A DNA stretch of 64,000 nucleotides from Nematopogon swammerdamellus (GCA_946902875.1 OX336345.1:3069395-3133394), one strand, 5' to 3'. Positions 22,204-32,898 are shown, counted from the first letter of the stretch. A program made the numbers and translations. The notes: generated by a model from the letters alone, not told the origin.

Positions 22204-22483
22204 TATTTAAAATAAACTACAGCCACGCCATCTGCTGGTGTAAAGTATAACCTTGGAAAAATGACTTAGAATCGAACCATTCGTAAAAAGTTAACGACTA
22301 TGCTCGATAGAGTGCCATAGAATCATCGCTTAGCACAAATCACGTATATTATCTACTAATATTCTTTATTCAAGAAAATATAAAAAAGTAATACAAATAA
22401 CTAAAGAATTTAAACCTACATAACAAACTTTACAATAACTATCAAAAGGGGCATTTTAAAAAGTTCACAGAACACTTGCGGCA

Positions 22484-22522
22484 TTAACCCGCTGGATGGC
22501 AAGGTTCCATCCAGCGGGTTAA
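22484..22522. other. Perfect 16-bp hairpin downstream of RPF2
   Basis: TTAACCCGCTGGATGG, a 7-nt loop, then its exact complement. It lies ~200 bp beyond the RPF2 polyadenylation signal and abuts a SINE fragment. Confidence 0.8.
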
Positions 22523-22582
22523 CCAACCCGGGCGTGATAAACCCTACCACCGAGTACGTTAAGGAGGGAAGGGACGTACAGT
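22523..22582 (-). mobile_element. SINE central-domain fragment
   Basis: AACCCGGGCGTGATAAACCC and GGAAGGGACGTACAGT match the reversed central domain. It abuts the hairpin at 22484-22522. Confidence 0.6.
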
Positions 22583-22718
22583 TTTTTTTTAATTTCAAAA
22601 TAAGCACTTACTTTAAAAAAAAACCAATCCTGACAAACCATGTCTGCTGCAGATGAACAAAATGACGGGACAGAGAGTTGTGTAAATAAAAGTCTTCATA
22701 GCATTGTCCGTACACACC

Positions 22719-22724
22719 TTTATT
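22719..22724 (-). terminator. Polyadenylation signal AATAAA abutting the RPF2 stop
   Basis: On the minus strand AATAAA starts on the first base after the TAA stop. With normal cleavage 10-30 bases later the 3' UTR would be only about 20-40 nt. No better downstream signal was seen on this strand. Confidence 0.6.
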
Positions 22725-23029
22725 TTAAGCTTTCGCAACCTTATTAAACTTTTTATTCGGTGTTTTCTTCACTATTCCCTTTCCCTTGTTCCTCAGTCTC
22801 ATTTCCTTCTTCTCTTCCGGCGTCTTCCGAAGTCCCTTCATCTTCCTCGTCTGCAGTTTCTGGATGTCCTGCTTGCCCATGTGGATTCTGCCGTGCTTAG
22901 TTCCGAACGCGTCTCGGGATACATTCTTCTTGACAGTCGGTTTGAGCTCCTTGGGCGTTTTGCAGGCTTCCTTGAAGAGATCGGCCGAGGCGAGCTTCGT
23001 TCTGCGCAGCTTGAAGTCTATTGACGGGC
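22725..23029 (-). CDS. RPF2: RPF2 exon 5 (C-terminus)
   Basis: A CTATTTCAG acceptor is followed by PSIDFKLRRTKLAS, FGTKHGRIHMGKQDIQKLQ and a basic tail, ending at TAA (22727-22725). The 5' junction is phase 1, completing a Gly codon from exon 4. Confidence 0.95.
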
Positions 23030-26000
23030 CTGAAATAGATAAAATTATATGTACGCTGGACTTATCACGGATGCGTACCAATCAGTTCTGCAGATCTTTC
23101 CTCCACAGAACTTGTATACTCTGGAACGCTCTCCTTGCCCACATATTTCCCCCCAAGTATAGTCTTGGGTCCTTCAAGAGAGGCGTGAATAGGCAACTGT
23201 CAGGCCGGCATGGCATTCGCAACCCCCGCGTATGAAATGTCCATGAGCGTCGTTAGACACTTTATGGGTGGATCGGCGGCACATGTCGCGCTTTCTATAA
23301 AAAAAATATATTCTACACAACTAAATAACAAAATCTAGTAGTACCGGTATGTGTCTAGTAGTACAGCAGGCCTACCATGATTTAGGTTTCCGTTCCACCT
23401 ACGTATGTCTGTCTGTCCGTCCGTCCGATGGCTGTATCTTTGGAACCGTAATAGCTAGCCGGTTGAAATTTTCACAGTATATGTGTTATTTTGGCGGATA
23501 TAACATCAAATAATAAAAAATTTAAAACGTTAAAAATTAAGGGGGTTGCACATACAAGAAACATGTTTTTTACTTTTTTTGTAGCGCGGAAACCTCACTG
23601 CGCCAGCCCGACTTTCACTTGGTCGGTTTTCTTTTAGAATAGAATAGAAACACATTATTGCACACAATTGAAAGAAGAATAGTAACTACACAAAAGAAAC
23701 AAGAAATACAGGAGAGAAATAAAGGTGGACTTATCACTGTAAGTGATTTCATCGAGTAAACCATTTCTATTGACTATAAATTCGTTCATCGACTTATTGT
23801 TAACGTTTTGTATGGAAACAATTTAGTAATCACATTGTACTGGCGGAAAATGTCATAGGCATTAATTACTACCTTATGTACGATTTTATGTGCAATTATC
23901 ATATTTTTTATTTCATTTCATGCAGCCGACCACGGCAGCAAGAACGTTGAATAGGTTCGACGTCGGAATGTCCAATGCTTATACGAGAACCAGCGTCGCT
24001 GAGCTCCGCGGGTAGCGGAGGTGACGGCGCGCGCTCTGATTGGGTGGTATAGCGCCCTGATTGGTTGGTAACCAATTTTATTTGTACGTTTTTACAAATA
24101 TCGTGTTACGCTGGCGCGGGGAAGGTCCGACGTGAACGTTCTTGCACGGTAGGTTCTATAAAAAGAAAAAAATCTGTTAAGTGTGAGTTTTACTCGCGCA
24201 CGGAGGTTTCCGTATCTATCTGCCGATCTTTTGTCTTTCAGCAATGCAATGCATAAAAGCCTGTGGCGCCATCTATTATTCAGTAGTGTGACTAATAGAT
24301 TTTTCGGTACGTTTGTTGTATGGGAGCCCCACTTAATTTTTAACATTTTCTTTTTTTTTATTATTTGTTGTTACATCCGCCATAGTAACACATATTCTGT
24401 GAAAATTTCAACGGGCTACCTATTACGGCTCAAGAGATACAGCCCTCGGACAGACGGACAGACGGACAGCGGAGGCTTAGTAATAGGCTTCCGTACGGGG
24501 TACTGAAACCTAAAAATGTACCGATCTCCTCGAGTTCGACGCGCGGTGTCCGCTGGCCGCTCTTCTTGAGAGCGATCTTGTAGGAGCGCATGTGCACAGT
24601 GTCGGCCGGCGCCGCCGTGAAGCTCAACACGTGCTCCAGGCCCTGCAGCCTTATTGACTCCACCTGCAGCAGTCGCATCAACAGATGTTTAACCAATCAC
24701 GAGCAGAAGAATTGAGGATTGTACCTTGTGGTACTTTAAAAGAATAGCCCCACTGCATCTCTCCCCGTGTATGTCGTAAAAGGCGACTAAGGGATATGAC
24801 TCCCTTCTTATATTACTATGGGTAGGGTTAACCCGCCCGGGTTGGTACCACCGCACTGAATGAAAGGTCGGTCGAAACGGCTATGTAAATAGTTTGTGTT
24901 TTCCGTCCAGTTCAGTGTAGCCGGCACGACCGAAGGGAAGCACTGACGTGGCACCAAGTTCATCCGGTGTTATGGGCTGACATCACGGATGTTGTAGGTG
25001 ATGTAGCCAACCGTGTCAGTTTCCATAAAAAAAAAAAAACAAATTGAAGCAGGCGGGTGATTTTTTTTTTAAGGAAACTGACAGGTTTGGCTACATCACC
25101 TACAACATCCGTGATGTCAGCCCATAACACCGGGTGAACTAGGTGCCACGTCAGTGCTTTCCTTGATTTCATGTCGGCTACACTGAACTGGACGGAAAAC
25201 ACAAACTATTTACATAGCCGTTTCGCTCAGTGCGGTGGTATCAACCCGGCCGGGATAAACCCTACCACCTAGTGATGGCACTTTGTTTTTTTTTTTTAAA
25301 AACAACATGGGTGGCCGTACCGTGAGACCAACGGTGCAGTCGACAGAGTCAAAATCACCTCTCCTCGCGAAACCACGCTCAGAGTTGCCATGCCAGCTGA
25401 TTTGCGGACTGTTGCTAGTTGTCAAGCCTGTTAATACGACGTTTGAAAACACCCAGGCTAGAGGGTTTGGGAATGACACTCGCCGGAAGACAGTTCCACA
25501 CCCTAGCAATGCGACAAAGAAACGGTTTAGAGAACCGATGAGTTCTCAAAAGCCCAATGTCAACTACAAAAGGGTGCACTGCAATCTTCACTGAACGCAA
25601 CCTAACCCATTGCGAGTAGGAGTTTCAATTGAGCACAAGATCACCGATTGGCCAATCTTGCTCTCTCACAGCGCGCTAGACATTTCGGCTCGCATCAAGC
25701 CCTTGTCGGCTAGTCTGCGCTAGCTAGGACATGACATTCAAGGTGACGATTGTAACGGAAATAAAATTATCAATATTTGCAAACTTATTCTTTTTTTTAT
25801 GGAACCTGACACGGTTGGCTACATCACCTACTACATCCGTGATGTAAGCCGATAACACCTTGGTGAACTAGGTGCCATATCAGTGCTTCCGTTCGGTCCT
25901 GCCGGCTACACTGAACTGGATGGAAAAGATGAACTATTTACATAGCCGTTTCAATTCAACCGACATTTCATTCAGTGCGGTGGTATCAACCCGGGCGCCT

Positions 26001-28746
26001 ACCACCTAGTAAGGTAAGAAGGGAAGTGATCTACAGTTTTACGTGGAATCTGAACCACGGTTAGCCTCCAACGGTCGAGCGGTCACCAATCCATCCACTG
26101 ACCGCAGGTGTGCTTATGATCCGACCGACAGTCGACCGACCGCACCACTAAGCTACCGATGCTGACAAACCTATGAGGACGGTTCAAAAGATACGGCCCT
26201 TTAAAGCTAGTACAGACGGACGGATAGACAGCGTAAACTTAATAATAATGTCTCTTACAGAACCGGTTAAAAAGGATAAGAAAAGTAGAAAAAATACCTT
26301 TTCCCTCTGAAAGAAATCTATGAGCAGCGACTTCAGTCGTTTCAAGTCCTCATTGAGATCCCAGTTGGGTCCATTGAACACGAGGCAGGGTTTGATTCCC
26401 GGCATAACCTTTGAGTTGTTGAACTCGCTCAGCGCCTTGTGGGTCTCCGCCCCGAGTTCGACCATGTCGAGCACTTTGTAGTCGAACGTGCGGCCGAGTA
26501 TGATGTTGTGCGGGCGTTTCTTGCTGTGCGAACCGACGGCGAATAGGGCTGCTTCTTTCTTGTAGCACAGCCTGAGTGAAGAGACAAGAGTGTGTTGGGA
26601 ATTTTTTTTTATCAATTCTGTTCGACTGTTGATTCCACATAAAACTGTAGGTCCCTTAACCAGGTGTTAGGGCTTGAGCGTTCGGATCGATACGACACAG
26701 TGTAGCCGACAAAATGTAAGCACTGACTTGGCAGTGGCACCTAGTGCACCAAGGTGCTCCAGCTGACATTTTAATTACTACAACACACAATAATACAGTA
26801 GCATCAAAAGAATTGTCAAGTAAAATAACATTTTATTCATAAAACATTAGAGCACCAATTGATTTATCAGGTAAAATTTAATTCAATTCAATAATTAATA
26901 ATAATTTCTTTTAACTTCTTTTATTTCATTCCCATATGTATTATCTATCATCCTTTATATTTTTTGAGATATTAAAATGTTTCATGTTGATTTTTTTTTT
27001 TTTGGTAATGATTTAATAAAAAGGAAATAAAAATGTAGTAAATAAGTAGGTAGTTAAAAATAAAAATTTTAAATAAAATTCAAATTAAAAAAGGAGCTTC
27101 ATTCATCATTGCTAGTAGGAGAAGCTTTCAATAGAGCATATTATGACAAGCAATTAGCCAAATCTAGATCTCTAATAGCGCACTAGACGATTTTACGTAT
27201 GTCAAGCTTTTGTCATCTAGTCTGCGTGGACTAGGACGCTGTATCATTGCGCCAAGCAGAAAAAATTAAAAATTTTCTGTCAGAAAAAAATCCATTGGTA
27301 TACTTTGGACGGAATCGAACCTGGAGATAAAGAGTTGAAGCTAAGACCGCGCTGACTCCCGCCGCTTAATAAATAAAAAAGGCCTAACTATGTCCAACAG
27401 TAAACCAACAAGGACTAAACCAAAAAATTATTACTAATGCTTACTTTTCAATCAATGTGGGGTCTTCAAATGGCACAATGTCGTTCTTACGAGTTAGATA
27501 GGCCGCGTCTGGCTTCTTCAGGTTGTAGATGTCCTTCATCGCACTTCTCGTCCTCTCTGAAGGATTTCGTCCTTGCATGAAGATACACTGTTTCGGGCCT
27601 TCTATAGCTTTAGGTTCTTTGGCGATCATTGCCTTTTTACCCTTCCGGGTGGTTGGCTTTCTGGAAAATAAATAAACCATATTAAACATGATAGTGGCGG
27701 TTGAGGATCGGTACTATGTACACTTGGAATGTATATGGAACTTATGGCTTCAGATGAGGCCGGCCGGCCTCAAGAAAAGGTTACACCGACGGCCTCCGAT
27801 GGGGCCGGTTGGCCCCAGAAGGATGGCGTGGAAAAATATCGCTAATAGCGACTTCAAATATTTTTTCTAAATAGAACGAATGAGAATGGTGGCTGCATGT
27901 TTAAAAATCCATGCCTTCCCCATAGAACACATGGTAAAAATATTCCAATGAGAAAAAAATATGTGTTTGACGGCTGTCACCTATGTCAGGTACTTATGTA
28001 TTTTAGTGATGAGATTATTTCTTTAGCAAGGTACACATCGATTGCATGGGGAAATAGTCAATTTTTAGGTTAGAAAATTCGGAAAAAAAATTCTAGCATG
28101 TTTTGTATTTCTTCGAGTTCAAAAAGTCCGTCTGTGCTTCTATGTAAGTGAATCCTCGCTTTTGACGTGATGACGTCACGTCTTATAAATTGATGAGCAC
28201 CGGCTGCACGCACGAAAGCGTGTCACGTTGATATTCAAAGTTACCATGGAAACGTCTTAAGAAGTAAAACTGTCAAGATCAGACAACAGAAGTTTTGATG
28301 GCCAGTCACAAGATGATTAATCTTTCTACTGGAAATAGAAATTACTGATCTTTGATCTATGTAGGCACTACGATTATTCCACGTCATCACGTAAAACTAT
28401 CCTCCTTAATTTCATTAGCTATAACCTATATAAGTTCAAATAGAGTTAATTGAACTGACTTCATTATTTACGAAATATTTTAGTTCATTCGGAAAGCCGC
28501 GCGCCGCAATCAGCACCGCGAAGGTGGCATGACAAGGGGAGCAAGCCTTATTATAACTGCGGGAGCCCAAGGGTTAAGAGGACATAAATTACTACACGCT
28601 GAATTTCCCAGACATATGATAGGCTTTTCCGGGCTTTACTGCGATATTTTGCGAGATAATTAGCAAATTTTGAAAGCGGTAAGCGAATGTTGCAAAAGTG
28701 TGCATAAAAATTACGAAACTCACTTTATCCTCTGCATCACGGCCAT
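22725..28746 (-). CDS. RPF2: RPF2, ribosome production factor 2 (Brix family), complete five-exon gene
   Basis: Joining 28746-28724, 27660-27445, 26571-26298, 24663-24522 and 23029-22725 gives 960 coding bases: 319 codons plus TAA. Human RPF2 is about 306 aa. The product starts MAVMQRIKKPTTRKGKKAM, then carries the Brix-domain blocks VGSHSKKRPHNIILGR, FDYKVLDMVELG and SLLIDFF, then LKKSGQRTPRVELEEIGPS and the RPF2-typical end YGRIH/KLQTRKMKGL with a lysine-rich tail. RPF2 works in the nucleolus with RRS1 to load the 5S RNP (5S rRNA, RPL5, RPL11) onto pre-60S ribosomes. The family call rests on recognised motifs in order and correct intron phases, and I regard it as secure. All four introns are packed with transposon fragments. 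Confidence 0.95.
23060..23235 (+). mobile_element. LINE RT C-terminal fragment in RPF2 intron 4
   Basis: The plus frame reads SFLHRTCILWNALLAHIFPP then YSLGSFKRGVNRQLSGRH, a jockey/CR1-like RT terminus. It shares CCTTCAAGAGAGGCGTGA with the 77-bp satellite unit at 19034-19879. Confidence 0.65.
23385..23635 (-). repeat. CCGG-type repeat in RPF2 intron 4
   Basis: GTCTGTCTGTCCGTCCGTCC to CTTTCACTTGGTCGGTTTTC. Confidence 0.75.
23636..24164 (-). other. RPF2 intron 4, unique part
   Basis: No repeat recognised except A/T runs; no exon. Confidence 0.5.
24165..24517 (+). repeat. CCGG-type repeat ending at the RPF2 exon 4 donor
   Basis: AATCTGTTAAGTGTGAGTTT to GGGGTACTGAAACCTAAAAA; the last bases lie four bases inside the intron of exon 4 (minus strand). 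Confidence 0.75.
24522..24663 (-). CDS. RPF2: RPF2 exon 4
   Basis: A GCTGCAG acceptor is followed by VESIRLQGLEHVLSFTAAP and KKSGQRTPRVELEEI. The donor is G|GTACAT, phase 1. A dispersed repeat begins about four bases inside the intron, so most of the donor context beyond position +4 is transposon sequence. Confidence 0.93.
24739..24799 (-). repeat. H-family fragment
   Basis: GAATAGCCCCACTGCATCTC and TCGTAAAAGGCGACTAAGG match the end of the H family; it abuts a SINE body at about 24800. Confidence 0.65.
24800..25041 (+). mobile_element. SINE body, first arm of an inverted pair (RPF2 intron 3)
   Basis: It runs from the central domain through GTGTAGCCGGCACGACCGAA to GTGTCAGTTTCCATAAAAAA. The opposite-strand copy starts 20 bases further on. 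Confidence 0.8.
25061..25278 (-). mobile_element. SINE body, second arm of the inverted pair
   Basis: The minus-strand copy starts (as read on plus) GGAAACTGACAGGTTTGGCT and ends CCCTACCACCTAGTGATGGC. Confidence 0.8.
25292..25615 (-). mobile_element. LINE RT C-terminal fragment in RPF2 intron 3
   Basis: The minus frame reads FLCRIARVWNCLPASVIPKP then LGVFKRRINRL. Related copies lie at 30271-30560 and 51880-52140. It is dead and 5' truncated. Confidence 0.65.
25790..26166 (-). mobile_element. 5S-headed SINE, full length, in RPF2 intron 3
   Basis: A minus-strand copy from the head GTCAGCATCGGTAGCTTAGT (26166) to TCAGGTTCCATAAAAAAAAG (25791). Confidence 0.8.
26165..26270 (+). repeat. CCGG-type repeat, small degenerate piece
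   Basis: GACGGTTCAAAAGATACGGC and ACAGACGGACGGATAGACAG remain. Confidence 0.5.
26298..26571 (-). CDS. RPF2: RPF2 exon 3 (Brix core)
   Basis: The acceptor is CTTCACTCAG and the donor AAG|GTATTT. The 274 bases hold LCYKKEAALFAVGSHSKKRP, FDYKVLDMVELG and LKRLKSLLIDFFQREK, and end in phase 0. Confidence 0.93.
26638..26790 (+). mobile_element. Degenerate SINE fragment in RPF2 intron 2
   Basis: AAAACTGTAGGTCCCTTAAC, AGTGTAGCCGACAAAATG and GCACCTAGTGCACC keep the SINE order with internal loss. Confidence 0.55.
26791..27444 (-). other. RPF2 intron 2, AT-rich part
   Basis: AT-rich sequence with homopolymer runs and, at 27275-27368, a tRNA-like SINE head. Nothing coding is visible. Confidence 0.6.
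27275..27368 (-). mobile_element. tRNA-like SINE head fragment in RPF2 intron 2
   Basis: Minus-strand B box CCAGGTTCGATTCCGTCC followed by ATTTTTTTCTGACAG matches the SINE head-body junction; the body is missing. Confidence 0.5.
27445..27660 (-). CDS. RPF2: RPF2 exon 2
   Basis: A TTTTCCAG acceptor and an AAAA|GTAAGC donor bound 216 bases that start and end in phase 2. It encodes the N-terminal arm and the start of the Brix domain, including MKDIYNLKKPDAAYL and VPFEDPTLIEK. Confidence 0.93.
27661..28723 (-). other. RPF2 intron 1
   Basis: This intron is mostly unique sequence. It contains a duplicated GC-rich palindrome (27735-27815) and a segment at 28060-28130 that recurs at 51423-51490. 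No further exon was seen. Confidence 0.7.
28724..28746 (-). CDS. RPF2: RPF2 exon 1 (coding part)
   Basis: ATG at 28746 encodes MAVMQRIK. The exon ends with AA before a consensus GTGAGT donor; the last codon is completed by an A at the start of exon 2. The start is chosen because it gives the short basic N-terminus usual for the family and a phase-2 junction matching exon 2. Confidence 0.85.
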
Positions 28747-29518
28747 GTCGATAGAATAAGAGTCTTTACACTTATTGCAGCAAACAATATAACTTCAGAA
28801 ACCTGAAGAAATCAAATCAAAAATCTACACGGAAACTGCACGTGGCGCGGTGCCTTTGTTTTGACAGACCAGACAGGACCGATTAAAATAGCTAGCGGTC
28901 AAAGTGACACTTTACTGACAGCCCAATGTTTTTTTAATTATTAGCTTGGATACCGTGTGCTTTATTGGTTAGAGGTTGTCGGCACGCACTTTGGAAAGCT
29001 CGTACAAAGAACTTTTTTTTTTTCGTTCGTCTTTGTCGTCTTATCTCTATAACAATGTCTATAACACTAACTAGGCAGGTAGATGTTGTTGACCCATGTT
29101 CTTTTTTAGACAATTTTATTTAGTAGTTGTCTGGTTATCCAAAATACAATGAAGTAGGTATTGATATTTATAAATAAATTATTGTATTACCTACCTTGAG
29201 AGTTTGCAGTCATCCGAGGAGCAGGTGGCCGACTGGCCTCGTACCTACCTTCAAAAAGGATAAAAGTAAACTGAGGTGTAGTATACGAATACAATTATTT
29301 GGTAGGTATTGTTAATCAAATAATTGTATAGCTCCCATCATTGATGTATATTTAGAGATATGCCCATCCCATACATTACTCCCGAAAAAATTTGTTCTCG
29401 ACGAGAACTGCATAAATTGCAGATTTCACGGACAGCCGCTTCATACGGCGTGTGCAGCGCGTGTTGAGCGTAAGTCTTACTGTACCGAGTCTGTGGCGCA
29501 AAAGTGCGTGTGTTCAGC
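28747..29518. promoter_or_regulatory. Head-to-head spacer between RPF2 and THAP exon; candidate bidirectional promoter
   Basis: RPF2 starts on the minus strand at 28746 and the THAP exon on the plus strand at 29519. Within these 772 bases I found no large repeat and no clear TATA box. A shared promoter is inferred from geometry only. Confidence 0.35.
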
Positions 29519-29592
29519 ATGCCCGGTTGCTGTTACAAGTATTGTAACAGCTCAGATCGAAATTACGTAAAGAATGGCGTCTCCTTCCATCA
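29519..29592 (+). CDS. First exon of a THAP zinc-finger protein (partial)
   Basis: ATG begins MPGCCYKYCNSSDRNYVKNG then VSFH, the classic start of a THAP C2CH zinc finger: Met-Pro, the first two zinc ligands as C-x(3/4)-C, then the F-H that precedes the Phe-Pro motif. A consensus GTAAGT donor follows CA, in phase 2; reading through the donor meets a stop at once. THAP proteins are DNA-binding regulators or domesticated P-element transposases. The exon with the remaining Cys and His was not found in the window. It could be the start of a real THAP gene running right, or a relic. Confidence 0.6.
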
Positions 29593-29770
29593 GTAAGTAT
29601 TTATTTTGCTGGTTTTTTTCTCAAATTTTATGTTAAACAGATTTTTGTATACGTAAAGAGCGAACGAGAAAGAGTAAAGCTGTGTTTTATGCAAGAGTAA
29701 CAGTGACAAACGTTGTTGTTTGTTTCGCCTGAGCATGTTATGACGTGTTAAGAAGCCATGCTGACTTGTG

Positions 29771-29921
29771 TGACGTAGCTATCGCGTTCTCGTTCCCACT
29801 TGCCTACTGATCATAAGAGTGAGCGGAAATACGACAATCGCGCCGATGGGCGAGCGATGACAACTTTCTCGCTCACTCTTATCATCTGTAGGCAAGTGAG
29901 AACGCGACAGTAACGTCGTAG
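29771..29921. mobile_element. ~150-bp palindromic MITE
   Basis: ATCGCGTTCTCGTTCCCACT, TGCCTAC and AAGAGTGAGCG on the left pair with CGCTCACTCTTATCATC, GTAGGCAAGTGAGAACGCGA on the right. Boundaries approximate. Confidence 0.7.
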
Positions 29922-30270
29922 GGATCGCGTCACGTGACAGCATGGCGGTGTGTAAAATGCAAACACGAAAGTATCTCGTGGCAGGAGGCGCGGCGCGCTC
30001 CGATGCCCGCCGTTTACGGACATGAAACGACTATATGATGTAAGTGTGTGCTTGTGTGAGTATCACAATACTGTGTGTGAATGCACGCACACTTGTTAAG
30101 ACGAAACGTAGTACAGGTTAAATCGCGCGACGTTCGATCTATAAAATTAGACATCAATGGCTCCCATCGCTCAATTCATTTGGTTAACCGAATTCTATCT
30201 TACATTATTTTAGTGTCATCTTAGTACACCGTACTTTAATTCCGTTTACATGTAGTAATTATGTTAACCA

Positions 30271-30560
30271 ACATGGGTGGCTGTGCCGAGAGACCAATGG
30301 TGAAGTAGCTAGAGCCACAATTAGCTCTCCTCGCAAAACTATGCTCAGTTAAGCGCTATGCCAGCATTTTTTCTGCTAGGGTGTCTAGTCTTATAATACG
30401 AGACGTTTGAAGACATAAAGGTTATTTATAGGATTCGGGGAAAACATTCGCCGGAAGAGAGTTCCACACCCAAGCGGTTCGACAAAGAAACGATTTAAAG
30501 GACTGATGTGTTCTCAAAAATCCAATGCCAACAACTTATGGGTGCAGTTTTTCTTCGACG
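30271..30560 (-). mobile_element. LINE 3' fragment, same family as 25292-25615
   Basis: It shares GGGTGGCTGTGCCGAGAGAC and GCCGGAAGAGAGTTCCACAC-type blocks with the other two copies, with many substitutions and gaps. Confidence 0.6.
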
Positions 30561-31193
30561 ACTCATGCAGAGATAGGACGGGTGGCAGCATGGTGGCAGG
30601 GAATAAATTGTTTACCTATTAAAATGCCAATCATAGCTAGGTAGACCAATTAAAATCTCATTAACGGTAATAAACACAGCAGTGAAGTAGTAGCGCTATC
30701 GATGCTCTAGCTGTCTGTGTGTAGGTACCTAATAAATAACCAGGTGACAGGACACCGTGTGGCAACATTTAGCTTGGCGCGGGGTATGAATATTGGTATG
30801 AATAGAACTTTGTCACATTATTTTGCGAGATTACGCATGTGAGCGTGTGACATAGTCCTACCTACGGGTATTTACTAATGGTTATTTTCACCTCCGGTTG
30901 AGTCTAGCTAGGCCAACAGTTATTCGTCGAATAAAGTTACATTTCTCTTACATTTGGCAGGAGTTAAAAGGCAGCTAGATTTTATCCGAAGGTCATGAAA
31001 TCGGTCTCAACTCGGCATGCATGCATGTAGTGTAGTTAGGTACAGTTTTAGAGCCGACTGCATAGACAGGAAAATCTTATGAACTTCCTATTTCTCGATT
31101 AATATACATGTTCTATACCCAATCAATTAATGTATGTCAAGCATGGATGGTGTCACGTCAATAACTAATATACGACATGTGCACACACACCCT
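30561..31193. other. No gene seen
   Basis: Unique-looking sequence; no motif recognised. Confidence 0.5.
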
Positions 31194-32898
31194 TGTTTAC
31201 TCAGTCCCGAAAGCGAGGCGGTCTGTGTTTAGTTGTTGAGAAGCACGAAAGCGAGGCCTTAGTGATGCAACGGTATTTCACAATGTTTTGTGTCTCTATG
31301 TGATGTATCTTGAATATAGGTATACGATAATCTTTCCCGTTTCTCGATAGATGGCGTCTTGCATTAGATATTGCAATTTTCAGAAAAGTGCTAACACACA
31401 CGAATCCGAGGCACGCACGAAACCGAGGCTCGAGCGGCGAGCCTCGCTTTCGTCATTTTCAACAGATTTAGAGTGCGTATGAGAATTTGTTTAAAACGCC
31501 TCGCTTTAGGTATTTTATTTTACCTGAATCCGAGGCGGTCTCACTTTCGTATATTGAATCGCATGTGTGTATTACCCACCTCGGATTTGGAGTATATATG
31601 AAATTATATTTTTTTAGTTATCTGTTTACTTTTTTTTTTGTTTTGTTGTCGTTCTTGGGATATGGTCTCGCTTTTATATCTATCTTCTGTATTAATAAAA
31701 CTATACGCCCGACTCAATCATCATCGCCCAGCCTAAACCACAAGACCTAGAAAGCTGAAATTTAGTACACAGGTTTATTTTACAACTAAAGATTTTTGGA
31801 TTTTCAGATTTTAAGGCGTGGAAATGGGGGAATAAAGTTTTTATGGGAGCATAGATTTTTTTAAAGGTAGGAACTTCAAAATTTGAATTGAAACTACTCA
31901 TAATAAATAAATAACGACGTGTTTTAGGGTTTTTGGATTTTAAGATTTTAAGGGGTGGAAAATGGGGATGAAAGTTTGTATGGGAGTATCGTTTTTTTTT
32001 AAAGGCAAGAACTTGAAAGTTTTAATTATAGCTACTCTTCATATACAAATAATGACGTGTTTCAGGGTTTTTGGATTTTCAGATTTTAATGGGTGGAAAT
32101 CGGGGATGAAAACTTTTATGGAAGTATAAACTTGTTTATAGATAGGAACTTGAAAATTTTAATTGTAGTTACTTATCATAAATAAATAATGACGTGTTTC
32201 AGGATTTTTGGATTTCAGATTTTAAGGGATGGAAATGGGGGATGAAAGTTTGTATGGGAGTATCGATTTTTTTAAAGGCAGGAACTTGAAAATTTGAATT
32301 GTAGCTACTCTTCATAAACAAATAATGACGTCACTTCGTTCTGCGCAAAACACGCGCACTTCCTCTCTGTGGGACGACACCCGGCCGACTGATGGACTGC
32401 TTGACTCAATCAATGAATCCGCGGAAGGAAGGAAGAAAGCTTCCGAACTGCGCACGCACCACCGACCCTCTCCTCACACACATATTTACAAGGTAACAAT
32501 AATAATGAAAAGGTCTCAGATTTGGTAATTATAGCACAGATTAGGATACACATATTACACACTAAAAAAGCGAGGCGGTCTCGGATTCGTATCCGATGGA
32601 TACACACTTGCGACTGCAGCGCCAGCTATGGCTTAAACACTGGAACTACGTATTTTGAGACATTTTCATACACACTTACACAACCTGCCAAAATTACTAA
32701 AAGCGAGGCGTAAAATTTTATCTGCTCTGATTGGTCCGTCAAATATACGTTTTCCGACCAATCAGTGGTCGCTGATTTAAAATCTGCCGTTAGAATTTCC
32801 TGTTCAAAACCGAGGCGGTCTCGCTTTTGACGGCGCGGCGCCTCGGTTTCGTTACTGTGGACGGAAACGCCTCGCTGTTAGTCCTGCCTGAGTAAACA
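31194..32898. mobile_element. 1.7-kb element with inverted ends and many GCGAGGCGGTCTC motifs
   Basis: The left end is TGTTTACTCAG and the right end CTGAGTAAACA. About a dozen copies of A-[AC]CGAGGC(GGTCTC) in both orientations cluster in the outer parts (31207-31595, 32565-32880). The centre holds the 138-bp tandem repeat. No ORF and no clear target duplication. Confidence 0.5.
31793..32330. repeat. ~138-bp tandem repeat, 4 copies
   Basis: The unit begins TTTTTGGATTTTCAGATTTT and ends near AATAATGACGTGTTTCAGG. Copies start near 31793, 31930, 32068 and 32204, inside the larger inverted-repeat element at 31194-32898. Confidence 0.85.
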
